The notes beneath the pieces were generated by a model. The model was given only the letters and a program-made list of their open reading frames with translations. It was not told the DNA's origin and did no database searches. DNA of 28,396 bases from CALGLS01 sp047626155 (GTDB taxonomy: Bacteria; Bacteroidota; Bacteroidia; Chitinophagales; Saprospiraceae), in NCBI GenBank assembly GCA_047626155.1, contig JBLHRR010000061.1, forward strand, positions 1 through 28,396, in the 5' to 3' direction. Each line of letters starts with the position of its first letter. Position 1 is the first letter of the stretch. Below, piece by piece: positions 15,617-23,010 of this stretch. The position numbers and the translations under genes were made by a program.

Positions 15617-15649
15617 TATCTTCTTGTAATTACTTTAATTATAGGACTT

Positions 15650-17164
15650 TCAATGCCCAACACTCTCTTCCCCCTCCGCACCAAAAGAAATGGCAAATAA
15701 CCCCAAGAAGGTAATCAGGCCATTCAAAATCAGCAATTCAAAAGAGAATTTATAACCAAAGAAAATCTGCTCCGAATATTTATTGAGGAAGAAGGTGATG
15801 ATCGGTGCCGCTATACAGACATAGGGCGCCAGACGATCAATAATAGGGCGCTTCAAAAAGAAGCCAAAAGCATAAAGCCCCAGCAAGGGGCCATAGGTGT
15901 AAGTGGCCACCGTAAATATTTGAGAAATAACTGCCTGGTCATTGATGTACCAGAACAATAGAATAACGAAGAAGAGTAGAACAGAAAAACCAATGTGTAC
16001 CAGTAATCTCGTTCTACGATTATCCATCTCCTTATTTTCTTCTTTTTCAAAGCCTAAAAAATCTACACAAAAAGAAGTAGTTAGGGCCGTTAACGCAGAG
16101 TCAGCGCTAGAGTAGGCAGCAGCGATGAGTCCAAGAATGAAGACGCCTCCAATGGCTGGACTTAGATGTTGTAGCGCTATTGTTGGATATAGTAGATCGG
16201 TGGCAGGTTTTATTTCTCCGCCAACCATTCTGGAAGGAATCTCCAAGCCGATTTGAGCAGAGTAGAGATACAATAAAGCACCCAGCCCTAAGAACAATAG
16301 ATTGGCAAAGACCAATACAATGCTAAACCAAAACATGTTTTTCTGTGCATCACCTATAGATTTACAACTCAAATTTTTCTGCATCATATCCTGATCCAAA
16401 CCCGTCATTACAATGGCCATAGAAGCTCCCGCTAGAAATTTCTTGAAAAAATTATTGGTATCCATCCATCCGCCTTCGAAGAAAAAGACTTGTGAATATT
16501 CTGATGCTTTAATAGTTTGGACCAATTCAGCAGTAGACAATTCCATTTTAGAACCAATGGCGCCAATGGTTAGAATGACGGCCAGCAGCATACAGAAGGT
16601 TTGTAAAGTGTCTGTTATTACAATCGTTTTGATGCCGCCTCTAAAAGTGTAAATCCAAACCAATAGAATAGTAAGTGCTACGGTGAGCCAAAAGGGAATT
16701 CCGAAATATTGTAATACGAACTCTTGTAAAACGATGGCCACCAGATATAGTCTAAAAGAAGCTCCAATCGTTCTGGAAAGTATGAAAAAAGCGGCTCCTG
16801 TTTTATAAGACTGTTCTCCGAATCGTTGTTCTAGATAAGTATAGATTGAAGTTAGTTGTAAGCGATAATACATCGGCATCAATACCGTGGCAATGACCAG
16901 ATAGCCTAACAAATACCCGAAAACCATCTGCATGTAGGAAAACTGGCTGCCTGCGACCCAACCCGGAACAGAAATAAAAGTAACGCCCGATAAGGAAGCT
17001 CCGATCATTCCAAAAGCCACCAGATACCAAGGCGATTGTCGATTGGCAATAAAGAAATCTTTATTGGTTGCCGACTTTCCAGTAAACCAGGAAACGGCCA
17101 TTAACACAGCGAAATAGGCAGCAATGATTCCTAAAATAAAGGTAGGTGTAAGTTGGTTGACCAT
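15650..17164 (-). CDS. Sodium:solute symporter (SSS family)
   Basis: A 504-aa integral membrane protein with about 13 hydrophobic segments spread along its length, as usual for the LeuT-fold SSS/SSF family. The family-like N-terminal region reads NKDFFIANRQSPWYLVAFGM (34-53), with GASLSGVTFISVPGWV after it. The segment GLIAAAYSSADSALTALTTS, with the Ser pair in the position of the Na2 sodium site, and the LVWIYTFRGGIKTIVITD loop are strong family marks. It would import a solute with sodium across the inner membrane; the substrate cannot be read from the sequence, and no catabolic gene sits beside it. The start MVNQLTPTF at 17164 precedes the first membrane helix directly. The gap 17165-17431 holds imperfect direct copies of 'ttcccactat.gtgaa' (17240 and 17384) and no gene. 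Confidence 0.9.
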   Translation of the reverse strand: MVNQLTPTFILGIIAAYFAVLMAVSWFTGKSATNKDFFIANRQSPWYLVAFGMIGASLSGVTFISVPGWVAGSQFSYMQMVFGYLLGYLVIATVLMPMYYRLQLTSIYTYLEQRFGEQSYKTGAAFFILSRTIGASFRLYLVAIVLQEFVLQYFGIPFWLTVALTILLVWIYTFRGGIKTIVITDTLQTFCMLLAVILTIGAIGSKMELSTAELVQTIKASEYSQVFFFEGGWMDTNNFFKKFLAGASMAIVMTGLDQDMMQKNLSCKSIGDAQKNMFWFSIVLVFANLLFLGLGALLYLYSAQIGLEIPSRMVGGEIKPATDLLYPTIALQHLSPAIGGVFILGLIAAAYSSADSALTALTTSFCVDFLGFEKEENKEMDNRRTRLLVHIGFSVLLFFVILLFWYINDQAVISQIFTVATYTYGPLLGLYAFGFFLKRPIIDRLAPYVCIAAPIITFFLNKYSEQIFFGYKFSFELLILNGLITFLGLFAISFGAEGEESVGH

Positions 17165-17431
17165 GGTGTTTTGTTGCGACTGTTTTTTTGAAGAGGGTGA
17201 AGGTAGGGATAAAACTTAAACTATTAACTTTAAGGTTAATTTCCCACTATTGTGAAACGTGAAACAACTATTAACTGTTAGCTATTAATTTTGTAACTAT
17301 TCGGACTTCCGTCTTCGGTCTTTCCTCCCATCAACAGCTAGACTCTACTCCACTGAACAGTTACTTAATTTTTAACTTCCCACTATAGTGAAGCAGCTTT
17401 TAACTTTTTGACAAATTTCGTGATTCTAAAT

Positions 17432-17495
17432 GGTAGACGGTTTTACGGTAGATGGCCTGCGATCGCGGGAACCGTCTACCGTAAAACCGTTTACC
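17432..17495. repeat. 25-bp inverted repeat with GCGATCGC loop
   Basis: The left arm 17432-17456 (ggtagacggttttacggtag...) and the right arm 17471-17495 match at 22 of 25 positions. The 14-nt loop contains the perfect octamer GCGATCGC (17459-17466). The arms are themselves built from ggtaga/cggt units. It lies 24 nt from the stop of the CotH-like gene and may act as its 3' hairpin. Confidence 0.65.
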
Positions 17496-17518
17496 GTATA
17501 AGCGTCCACCGCCTTCCC

Positions 17519-18577
17519 TCACCTGCCTTTTTGCTTTATCAATTGCTGCCTCACCTTTTTTTCATCTTCAATGGTTTTATAAAACCTATTGATGAATCGG
17601 GTAACAAAGCGCTTGGATCTTTTACTTAAGAAACTAAACTGTTCCATCAGCTTTGCGATTGATTCCTTTTGTTGATGAAAATAAATCAGTTGCTCATTAA
17701 TTTCGGCAGCGGTGTAGTTGTTGGAAAGAAAGTACCGGTCGGTGTGCGATTTGATGGGGTAGTCCGGATTGGCTGTGGCGTATGGGGTGTTGGTCAGGCC
17801 AGCGTAATCGTAGTCGTACGGGATGGGGATGAGATTTTCGTTTTTGTCTAATAGTAGTTTTACATTGTGTAGCGCAGGGATGTTCCAATCTGTGTTTGCA
17901 ATCATGTATTGAAACAGACTCATGCGGATACTTTCCCTTCTGGATATGCGGTCAAGAACAACCTCTTCTCTCTCGACAATTGTTCCATTCAGCCGTTTTT
18001 CCAGTGTTGTTTTTGATTCTAATAAAAAACCAAAACGTTTGTCTCTTTTTGATTTTGGAATTTCGATGTATTCGATTTGGATGAGGTGAACCTGAAAACT
18101 ATAAGGAGATATCAAGTTGAAAATTTTATAAGCCAGAAACTCCCGCAGCAACGTTTGTTGGTGTTTTTTGCCGTAGCTACATTGGCAAACCAGTTTATAT
18201 TTGTTGTCCTTGTTTAAGCCCTGCTTGTTCAATTCTTTTTTAGGGAGCTTTAATTTTAAGGAAGGGTAGTAGCAAAGTTTTTTCCTCGAATTCCCTCTGG
18301 ACCGGAAGGAGGTAGGAAAGCTTTGTAACAAATTGTTTCGGTCCAGGAAACTAAGGTGGCCTTCATAGTATTCTTCTTTGTATTTGTTTTTCCGTAGGGT
18401 ATTGAAATCAGCCACCATCGTCATCTTCGAAATACTGTCCTGGACGATGTACTCAAAAAAGCTAAGTGATTTTTCAGTCAGCTCTTTTGGTGCCGTAAGA
18501 GGAAGCCTATCTTGTGCTATCAGAGCAGAAGACAAGAAAAGGAGTATCAATAAAAAACTGCTTTTAAAAGAGTCCAT
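17519..18577 (-). CDS. Secreted CotH-like protein
   Basis: A 352-aa protein with a Sec signal peptide (MDSFKSSFLLILLFLSSALIAQD). The segments FPTSFRSRGNSRKKLCYYPS (about 87-106), TLLREFLAYKIFNLISPY, GFLLESKTTLEKR, MIANTDWNIPALHNVKLL and LIPIPYDYDYAGL appear in the order seen in CotH-type secreted protein kinases: 'R.RGNS..kK', a 'LR....y' helix, 'N.Dw....N', and 'iPyDfD.ag'. The D-W-x-x-x-x-x-x-N and D-Y-D residues would correspond to catalytic and metal-binding positions. CotH enzymes phosphorylate secreted proteins; whether this one does is inference. The fold could instead be a non-catalytic relative. It is separated from the downstream symporter by 354 nt, so it is probably transcribed alone. 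Confidence 0.6.
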   Translation of the reverse strand: MDSFKSSFLLILLFLSSALIAQDRLPLTAPKELTEKSLSFFEYIVQDSISKMTMVADFNTLRKNKYKEEYYEGHLSFLDRNNLLQSFPTSFRSRGNSRKKLCYYPSLKLKLPKKELNKQGLNKDNKYKLVCQCSYGKKHQQTLLREFLAYKIFNLISPYSFQVHLIQIEYIEIPKSKRDKRFGFLLESKTTLEKRLNGTIVEREEVVLDRISRRESIRMSLFQYMIANTDWNIPALHNVKLLLDKNENLIPIPYDYDYAGLTNTPYATANPDYPIKSHTDRYFLSNNYTAAEINEQLIYFHQQKESIAKLMEQFSFLSKRSKRFVTRFINRFYKTIEDEKKVRQQLIKQKGR

Positions 18578-18694
18578 ACTAAGCTTAGTCTTAAAAATTG
18601 TTTGAATTTACTAATTGTTTGTAAGTTTGGGAAATATAAGAGAACTTAATCAAAATTTGAATCAAAATCCAAGACGTGGAAAACACGGTAGAAT

Positions 18695-18734
18695 GTTTCC
18701 ACCAAAGAAATCGGGAAATTATTTTTTGTGTAAT
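18695..18734 (-). repeat. Truncated palindromic element, copy g (left end only)
   Basis: On the minus strand this reads ATTACAC plus aaaaaataatttcccgattt and then ctttggtggaaac, identical to the left end of copies c and d. The loop and most of the right arm are missing; 'gttttccac' nearby (minus strand) may be the remnant. It ends 35 nt upstream of the PH-domain gene at 18770. Confidence 0.65.
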
Positions 18735-18769
18735 ACTTCGGTTCGCCGAATAAATAAATAAATAAGCAA

Positions 18770-19285
18770 ATGATCTTTACCAACACCACGATAGATATCT
18801 CCCAGTTACCTCAGATAGAAACCGTAAGTTACGAACCTTTGGCTCCTGCTTGGCTAAAATCCAGCTATATAGGCACCGTTATTTTCTTTACTTTCCTTTT
18901 GATTCCAACATTAATTCTACCATTTGCTCAAGGAGGGGAACACCCGATTTTGTATGGCATCCCCGTCTTTTGGCTTTTATGGTTGTTGCTGTCTTTGTGG
19001 CTGACCAAAAAAGATTACAAGATTCGTGGTTATAGCTTACGCGAAAAAGACATCATTTATCGAAAGGGGGTATTGTTTAAATCAGCAACCGTTATTCCAT
19101 TCAATCGGGTGCAACATGTTGAAATTAAGCAAGGGCCTATTGCCCGTTATTTCGGTTTGCATACCCTGACCGTTTATACAGCTGGTGGAGAAAGCAGTGA
19201 TTTGAGTATTCCTGGCCTGAGCGGTGAAACAGCGCCACAACTTAAGGAATACATTATCCAAAAAACAACAACGACCAATGATTGA
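18770..19285 (+). CDS. PH-domain membrane protein, YdbS-like
   Basis: A 171-aa protein. Two hydrophobic segments (about residues 33-53 and 60-80) are followed by a bacterial PH (bPH2) domain: YSLREKDIIYRKGVLFKSAT and VIPFNRVQHVEIKQGPIARY, then FGLHTLTVYTAGG. This is the layout of YdbS. Its stop overlaps the start of the next gene by 8 nt (19278-19285), so the two are translationally coupled. In Bacillus the ydbS-ydbT pair lies in the sigma-W regulon and is linked to resistance to a circular bacteriocin; a similar envelope-protection role here is inference. Confidence 0.88.
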   Translation: MIFTNTTIDISQLPQIETVSYEPLAPAWLKSSYIGTVIFFTFLLIPTLILPFAQGGEHPILYGIPVFWLLWLLLSLWLTKKDYKIRGYSLREKDIIYRKGVLFKSATVIPFNRVQHVEIKQGPIARYFGLHTLTVYTAGGESSDLSIPGLSGETAPQLKEYIIQKTTTTND

Positions 19286-20795
19286 AGAAGCGCAACAAAG
19301 TTATCAGTGGGAGCAACCCGAGCGCCAATCTCCAGTGGCGATCTTGTTAATTCTGTTTCAGTTTGTTACTAAACTGATCAAACAGTTTTGGCCCTTTTTG
19401 ATTATCATTTTCTTTCGTCAGGGCAGCTCTTCATCTGACTCTGCTTATTTTGAAGCGTTTGCACTAGTGCTTGGTTTGGGCTCAACGCTGGCTTCTATTA
19501 TTTCTTATTTCAAATTTTACTTTTATGTAAAAGGGGAAGAATTGGTTATAGAAAAAGGGATCTTTCAGAAGGTCAAATTGAACATTCCTTTTGAAAGAAT
19601 TCAGACCATTAGCTTTCAGCAAAACCTCATTCATCAGTTCTTTAATGTGGTCAGTTTGGAAATTGATACGGCCGGATCGAAGGGAAAAGAGTTTTCGATT
19701 TTAGCTTTAAAAAAAGAAAAGGCAGAAGCCATTCGGAATTTTTTGATTGCACAAATTCCAGTGACTAAAGATAATGAAGGGGAAGAGACCGACCAAGAAG
19801 TACAAGAAGCTGTAGTCGAAGAGACGCTATTGCAGTTAAGTCTGAAAGACCTTTTGAAAATAGGTGTCGGCCAAAATCATTTGCGTGGTTTAGGGATTAT
19901 TGTTGCGGCTATTTTTGCCTTGGCAGAAATTGTAGATACCGGGAAGAAAGGATTTGTAAGAGGACTGTTTGAATTTTTCAACAAAGGGAAAGAAACACTA
20001 AGCGATACCATAATTTGGATATACCTGACACCGACTCTTATTGTCTTCTTACTGCTTACTTCTTTCGTGATGACTTTTTTGAATTACTACGACTTACGCT
20101 TTTTAAAAACAACGAAAGGCTTTAAGGTAATTGCAGGTTTGCTCAATAGAAAAGAGCAATCAGCAGCTATGCAGAAAATACAAATGATCGAATGGACCAC
20201 CAATCCACTCAAGAAGATTTTTGAAATGTACGATATTCGCCTTTTGCAAGCCTCCAGCGCTGCTTTGCGAAAAAAACAATCCTTTTACGTTCCGGGTTGT
20301 TACGAAGAGCAACTACAATCCGTTCGTCAGGCATATATGCCTAAGGAGGCCTCCGTCGAATTTGAAAGCCACGGCATTAATTGTCGGATCATCAACAAAC
20401 GAGTTATGCTCATCGGTTTGTTGCCACTGATCCCCTTTTCGATTTCTCAGTTTCTGAGAACGGGAAGTATCTCTGTTCAATTGTTCTTGTGGACGGCCCT
20501 CGTTATTGTAACCAGCTATATTTACTGGAAGCGCTATCGCTACTTCGTTAGTGAAGAAGGCATCCGCATTCAAAAAGGAATATTTGTAACAAAGTATACC
20601 CTGTTGAAATATTACAAAATACAAGGCGCTGTTATAACACAAAGTATTTTTCAACAAAGAAACGGTTACGCCAATTTGAAAATCTTCACGGCTGCCGGAA
20701 ACGTAAGGATCCCGTACATCGAATTGGAAAAAGCACAGGCTTTAATGGATGTGCTTTTATGGAAAGTAGAATCTTCTAAGAAGGGCTGGATGTGA
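19278..20795 (+). CDS. PH-domain membrane protein, YdbT-like
   Basis: A 505-aa protein with several membrane segments and three bPH2-like repeats: VKGEELVIEKGIFQKVKLNI and PFERIQTISFQQNLIHQFF; a middle copy around GFKVIAGLLNRKEQSAAMQK; and a last one around SEEGIRIQKGIFVTKYTLLK. The 'G.......iP..riQ' signature recurs. This matches YdbT, which works with YdbS. The start MIEEAQQS at 19278 overlaps the ydbS-like stop; an ATG further upstream (19224) would lie deep inside the preceding gene and is not used. Its stop codon directly abuts the stop codon of the convergent HMA gene with no bases between. Confidence 0.88.
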   Translation: MIEEAQQSYQWEQPERQSPVAILLILFQFVTKLIKQFWPFLIIIFFRQGSSSSDSAYFEAFALVLGLGSTLASIISYFKFYFYVKGEELVIEKGIFQKVKLNIPFERIQTISFQQNLIHQFFNVVSLEIDTAGSKGKEFSILALKKEKAEAIRNFLIAQIPVTKDNEGEETDQEVQEAVVEETLLQLSLKDLLKIGVGQNHLRGLGIIVAAIFALAEIVDTGKKGFVRGLFEFFNKGKETLSDTIIWIYLTPTLIVFLLLTSFVMTFLNYYDLRFLKTTKGFKVIAGLLNRKEQSAAMQKIQMIEWTTNPLKKIFEMYDIRLLQASSAALRKKQSFYVPGCYEEQLQSVRQAYMPKEASVEFESHGINCRIINKRVMLIGLLPLIPFSISQFLRTGSISVQLFLWTALVIVTSYIYWKRYRYFVSEEGIRIQKGIFVTKYTLLKYYKIQGAVITQSIFQQRNGYANLKIFTAAGNVRIPYIELEKAQALMDVLLWKVESSKKGWM

Positions 20796-21548
20796 TTACA
20801 AACCCAACAACATCGCCACAGCCATAACAATCATTACACTATTTTCGGTAAGTGTAACTTTCGTCATTGGTAAATTAAAAACAGTTCCCAAACAGGCACA
20901 TTGAATACTTTCTTTGTTTAGTACTTTCTGTGCTACACCAATGGTTCCGATGCTAACAACTACCAAGGTAATTAGGTTTACCCAAAACAACTGGAAGCTA
21001 CAAAGGAAGGCAATTCCCAAGCCCAATTCTATAAAAGGATAAAGGTAAGCATAACCCGGCCACAGCTTCGTGATCGGATCGTAACCGCGAAAGGCCATGG
21101 CAAAACCAGAAAGATCCAGGAGTTTGAAAAAAGAGAAGATGACGAAGAATCCGCCCATGAAGTTACTCATCATTTGCATGCCGTTCCACTGGCCTAGATA
21201 GAATTGACGCAAGAGAACCGCACCGATTAGAAAAGCAAACACAAGCAGTAATGGATACAAAGATTTAAATAAAGAAATATCTTCCTTTTTTTCTGTAACA
21301 GTAGTATTACTATTATTGGAAAGGCTATTATTTAGCCCTGTACTTTGGATGGTGTAATTACCAACGGAGTTAAGAGTGTTTTGCAGGAATGCTAAATCAG
21401 GTTGCTTTTTGGCGGTTAATCGCGCCAAATTGTCTTTAAAGGAAATAATGTCTACAGATTGAACTTCAGGTACCGCTTCTAGGGTCTTCTTCACCTTGGC
21501 TTCACAGCCTCCACAGGTCATTCCGTTTATGGTATATTGGTATTGCAT
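20796..21548 (-). CDS. HMA domain fused to MauE/DoxX-like membrane protein
   Basis: A 250-aa protein. Residues 1 to about 70 are a heavy-metal-associated domain with MTCGGC (10-15), as in CopZ-type copper carriers. A Ser/Asn linker (about 72-90) leads to a four-helix membrane region: LYPLLLVFAFLIGAVLLRQF, a second helix with FFVIFSFFKLLDLSGFAMAF, YPFIELGLGIAFLCSF, and a last helix. The loop QCACLGTVFNLPMTKVTLTE, with a Cys pair and a Pro, resembles the CxC motif of MauE-like proteins. Together this suggests metal handling coupled to thiol redox at the membrane; the metal is probably copper but that is not shown. It converges exactly on the ydbT-like gene. Confidence 0.85.
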   Translation of the reverse strand: MQYQYTINGMTCGGCEAKVKKTLEAVPEVQSVDIISFKDNLARLTAKKQPDLAFLQNTLNSVGNYTIQSTGLNNSLSNNSNTTVTEKKEDISLFKSLYPLLLVFAFLIGAVLLRQFYLGQWNGMQMMSNFMGGFFVIFSFFKLLDLSGFAMAFRGYDPITKLWPGYAYLYPFIELGLGIAFLCSFQLFWVNLITLVVVSIGTIGVAQKVLNKESIQCACLGTVFNLPMTKVTLTENSVMIVMAVAMLLGL

Positions 21549-21571
21549 GGATTTTATTTAAGATTCTTTGT

Positions 21572-21601
21572 GGAATCTGCCGGGCCGTTAGCCGGGATTC
21601 C
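21572..21601. promoter_or_regulatory. Palindrome upstream of the HMA gene
   Basis: GGAATC (21572-21577) pairs with GATTCC (21596-21601), and an inner CCGG pairs with CCGG. It lies 24 nt upstream of the HMA gene's start and just before the tandem array. It could be a metal-responsive operator or an upstream terminator; the sequence does not decide. Confidence 0.4.
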
Positions 21602-21734
21602 GTGTTTTTTTAGCAGCTGGATATAACAAAAATAAACAAATAACTTATTGTAAATCAGATGGTTATGCGATTTTTAAAGAGTTGAATAACCTAAAATCAT
21701 AGTTTTTGTGTTGTTCCAGTGAATCCAACCGCCC

Positions 21735-21742
21735 TATATTTG
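21735..21742 (+). promoter_or_regulatory. Promoter -7 box of tandem unit 1
   Basis: TATATTTG, with a TTG 21 nt upstream, fits the Bacteroidota consensus. The same -7 box is at 22127-22134 (unit 2) and 22640-22647 (unit 3), in identical context (ccaaccgccc before it), but the -33 TTG has become TTAG in units 2 and 3. Confidence 0.65.
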
Positions 21743-21807
21743 TATTATCAAACAAGGGACAACAAAAAAGTAAAAGCTATAAACTCTAATTAAAAGAATA
21801 AGCTTAA

Positions 21808-21870
21808 ATGGTTATGACTCAATTTAACCATTCATTTTTGATCATTTCGAAGTGGTCAAAAGTAGCTTAA
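21808..21870 (+). CDS. 20-aa ORF in tandem unit 1
   Basis: ATG at 21808 and TAA at 21868-21870, encoding MVMTQFNHSFLIISKWSKVA. A-rich sequence precedes the ATG. Unit 3 encodes a related 21-aa peptide in the same position, sharing MV.TQF..SFL.I...WSKV. Nearly all base differences between the two change the amino acid, which argues against strong selection on the peptide. It may be a hydrophobic small protein or toxin-like peptide, a leader, or chance. Confidence 0.35.
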   Translation: MVMTQFNHSFLIISKWSKVA

Positions 21871-21900
21871 AAAAACTATACTGAGTAATTTATCACAAAC

Positions 21901-21942
21901 ACCGGAAGTTGACAAAGGTCAATTTCCGGTTTTGTTTTTTTG
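21901..21942 (+). terminator. Intrinsic terminator of tandem unit 1
   Basis: ACCGGAA-GTTGAC pairs with GTCAAT-TTCCGGT (21901-21930) around AAAG, followed by tttgttttttt. The 13-bp stem has one G-T wobble. Confidence 0.85.
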
Positions 21943-22202
21943 TTGGTTTGGACGGCCATTAAAAAATATCAAAGCAAGTAAATCGTTTGTCAAAGATTTT
22001 TTAGCAGCTGGGTATAGCAAAAATAAATAAATAAGGTGTTGTTATTCAATTTGTTATGTTATGTTTTAAAGAATTGAATAACCTAAAAACGTCATTTTTG
22101 CGTTAGCCCAAGGAATCCAACCGCCCTATATTTGTATTATCAAACAAGGAATAAGAAAAGCTATAAAGCCTCAGCTAAAAAGAATAATTCTAAATGATAA
22201 GT

Positions 22203-22322
22203 ATTATACAAAAAATAATTTCCCGATTTCTTTGGTGGAAACGATTATATAAATCACTCTCCTTGTGGTCGTTTTGATTTACATAATCGTTTCCAAATCG
22301 GGATTTAATTTTTCGTGGTTAC
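22203..22322. mobile_element. Palindromic element, copy d (120 bp), inserted in unit 2
   Basis: Left end ATTATAC plus aaaaaataattt; right end tcGTGGTTAC. The arms are CCCGATTT with AAATCGGG, and GGAAACGATTAT with ATAATCGTTTCC, all perfect. The loop is TCACTCTCCTTGTGG then TCGTTTTG. Units 1 and 3 of the array show the same site without the element, so it is an insertion. TATTA occurs at both edges (22202 and 22324), but other copies carry ATTA as part of the element, so a target duplication is not proven. No transposase is encoded. Confidence 0.78.
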
Positions 22323-22410
22323 CTATTACTCAATTTAGTTTTCATTTTTGAACATTTGGACGTGGTCAAAGAAAACTTAAAGAAACTATACTGAGTAATT
22401 TATGGGAAAT

Positions 22411-22448
22411 ACCGGAAGTTGACAAAGGTCAATTTCCGGCATTCTTTT
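22411..22448 (+). terminator. Intrinsic terminator of tandem unit 2
   Basis: The same stem as unit 1 (22411-22440), with the outermost pair lost (ttccggc), followed by attctttttttt. Confidence 0.8.
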
Positions 22449-22708
22449 TTTTGTTGATATGGACGGCTATTAAAAACATCAAAGTAAGCAAATCGTTTGG
22501 CAAATATTTTTTTTAGCAGCTGGATGTAACAAAAAGGATTTGAATAGTGTGCTGTTATTCAATTTGTTAGGTGTCTTTTTAAAGAATTGAATAGCCTAAA
22601 AACGCCATTTTTGCGTTAGCCCGAGGAATCCAACCGCCCTATATTTGTATCATCAAAGAAGGGACAACAAAAAAGCTATAAAGCCCCAACTAAAAAGAAT
22701 AAGTTTAA

Positions 22709-22774
22709 ATGGTTACCACTCAATTTAGTCTTTCGTTTTTGAACATTTGGACGTGGTCAAAAGTAATTTTTTAA
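22709..22774 (+). CDS. 21-aa ORF in tandem unit 3
   Basis: ATG at 22709 and TAA at 22772-22774. The peptide begins MVTTQFSLSFLNIWTWSKV, related to the 20-aa peptide of unit 1 and with two Trp near the end. The C-terminal residues differ from unit 1 (IF versus A). The same caution applies: it may be coding, a leader, or incidental to an RNA. Confidence 0.35.
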   Translation: MVTTQFSLSFLNIWTWSKVIF

Positions 22775-22804
22775 AAAAACTATACTGAGTAATTTATCAC
22801 AAAT

Positions 22805-22846
22805 ACCGGAAGTTGACAAAGGTCAGTTTCCGGTTTTGTTTTTTTG
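22805..22846 (+). terminator. Intrinsic terminator of tandem unit 3
   Basis: ACCGGAA-GTTGAC with GTCAGT-TTCCGGT (22805-22834), then ttttgttttttt. Compared with unit 1, an inner T-A pair has become T-G, so pairing is kept. Confidence 0.85.
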
Positions 22847-22909
22847 GGTTTTACCACAAGGGCGCAACGTAAGACTCTACATTCACCCCGAGTAGCAAAC
22901 GGGGCTCGC

Positions 22910-22946
22910 AAAAAAAAATGCCCAGCCGAAAAAATCGACTGTGCAT
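22910..22946 (-). terminator. Intrinsic terminator of the SH3b gene
   Basis: On the minus strand ATGCACAGTCGA (22946-22935) pairs with TCGGCTGGGCAT (22929-22918) with one mismatch and one wobble, followed by eight or nine Ts. It lies 65 nt beyond the stop codon of the 23011-23712 gene. Confidence 0.75.
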
Positions 22947-23010
22947 TCTAATCTATAGAACAAAATCTAACTATGGTGTTATTTTAGTTTAAATATTTTA
23001 TCATCAGATT

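Larger units (their letters stand above)
21749..21942 (+). ncRNA. Tandem unit 1 transcript (small RNA or short mRNA)
   Basis: Predicted from the promoter at 21735-21742 to the terminator at 21901-21930 plus T-run. An internal hairpin TTTTTGATCA...TGGTCAAAA has a loop tttcgaag. In units 2 and 3 this becomes TTTTGAACA...TGGTCAAAA, so the helix is kept with changed bases. It carries a 20-codon ORF (21808-21870). No known RNA family is recognised. Confidence 0.6.
22141..22448 (+). ncRNA. Tandem unit 2 transcript, interrupted by palindromic element
   Basis: Same promoter box (22127-22134) and terminator as the sister units, but the 120-bp element d lies in the middle, right after the ORF's ATG (22195). 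Removing the element restores atg-ata-agt-att-act-caa-ttt, in frame with the sister peptides' TQF. A single-base deletion further on would still stop the frame early. This copy is probably not functional as a peptide gene. Confidence 0.5.
21605..22845 (+). repeat. Three tandem units of about 390 bp
   Basis: Each unit starts with a T-run and TAGCAGCTGG (21611, 22002, 22514). It then has an upstream inverted repeat (clearest in unit 2 as GTTATTCAATT/AATTGAATAAC), a block 'aatccaaccgccc' plus TATATTTG, about 160 nt of conserved transcribed sequence, and a terminator. Unit spacing is 391 and 512 bp; the excess in unit 2 matches the palindromic element at 22203-22322. Units 1 and 2 also share a downstream tail 'ggacggc.attaaaaa', which unit 3 lacks. 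This fills the gap between 21548 and 23011. Confidence 0.85.
22654..22846 (+). ncRNA. Tandem unit 3 transcript (small RNA or short mRNA)
   Basis: Predicted from the -7 box at 22640-22647 to the terminator. It includes the conserved hairpin (TTTTGAACA...TGGTCAAAA, loop tttggacg), the block 'aactatactgagtaattta' shared by all units, and a 21-codon ORF at 22709-22774. No known RNA family is recognised. Confidence 0.6.

Noticed and set aside
22202..22328. TATTA as a 5-bp target-site duplication of copy d
   Set aside because: Other copies carry ATTA as part of the left end and show no duplicated flank, so the match may be chance.
21605..22845. Tandem units as a CRISPR array
   Set aside because: The units are about 390 bp with promoter and terminator inside; there are no short repeats with unique spacers and no cas genes.
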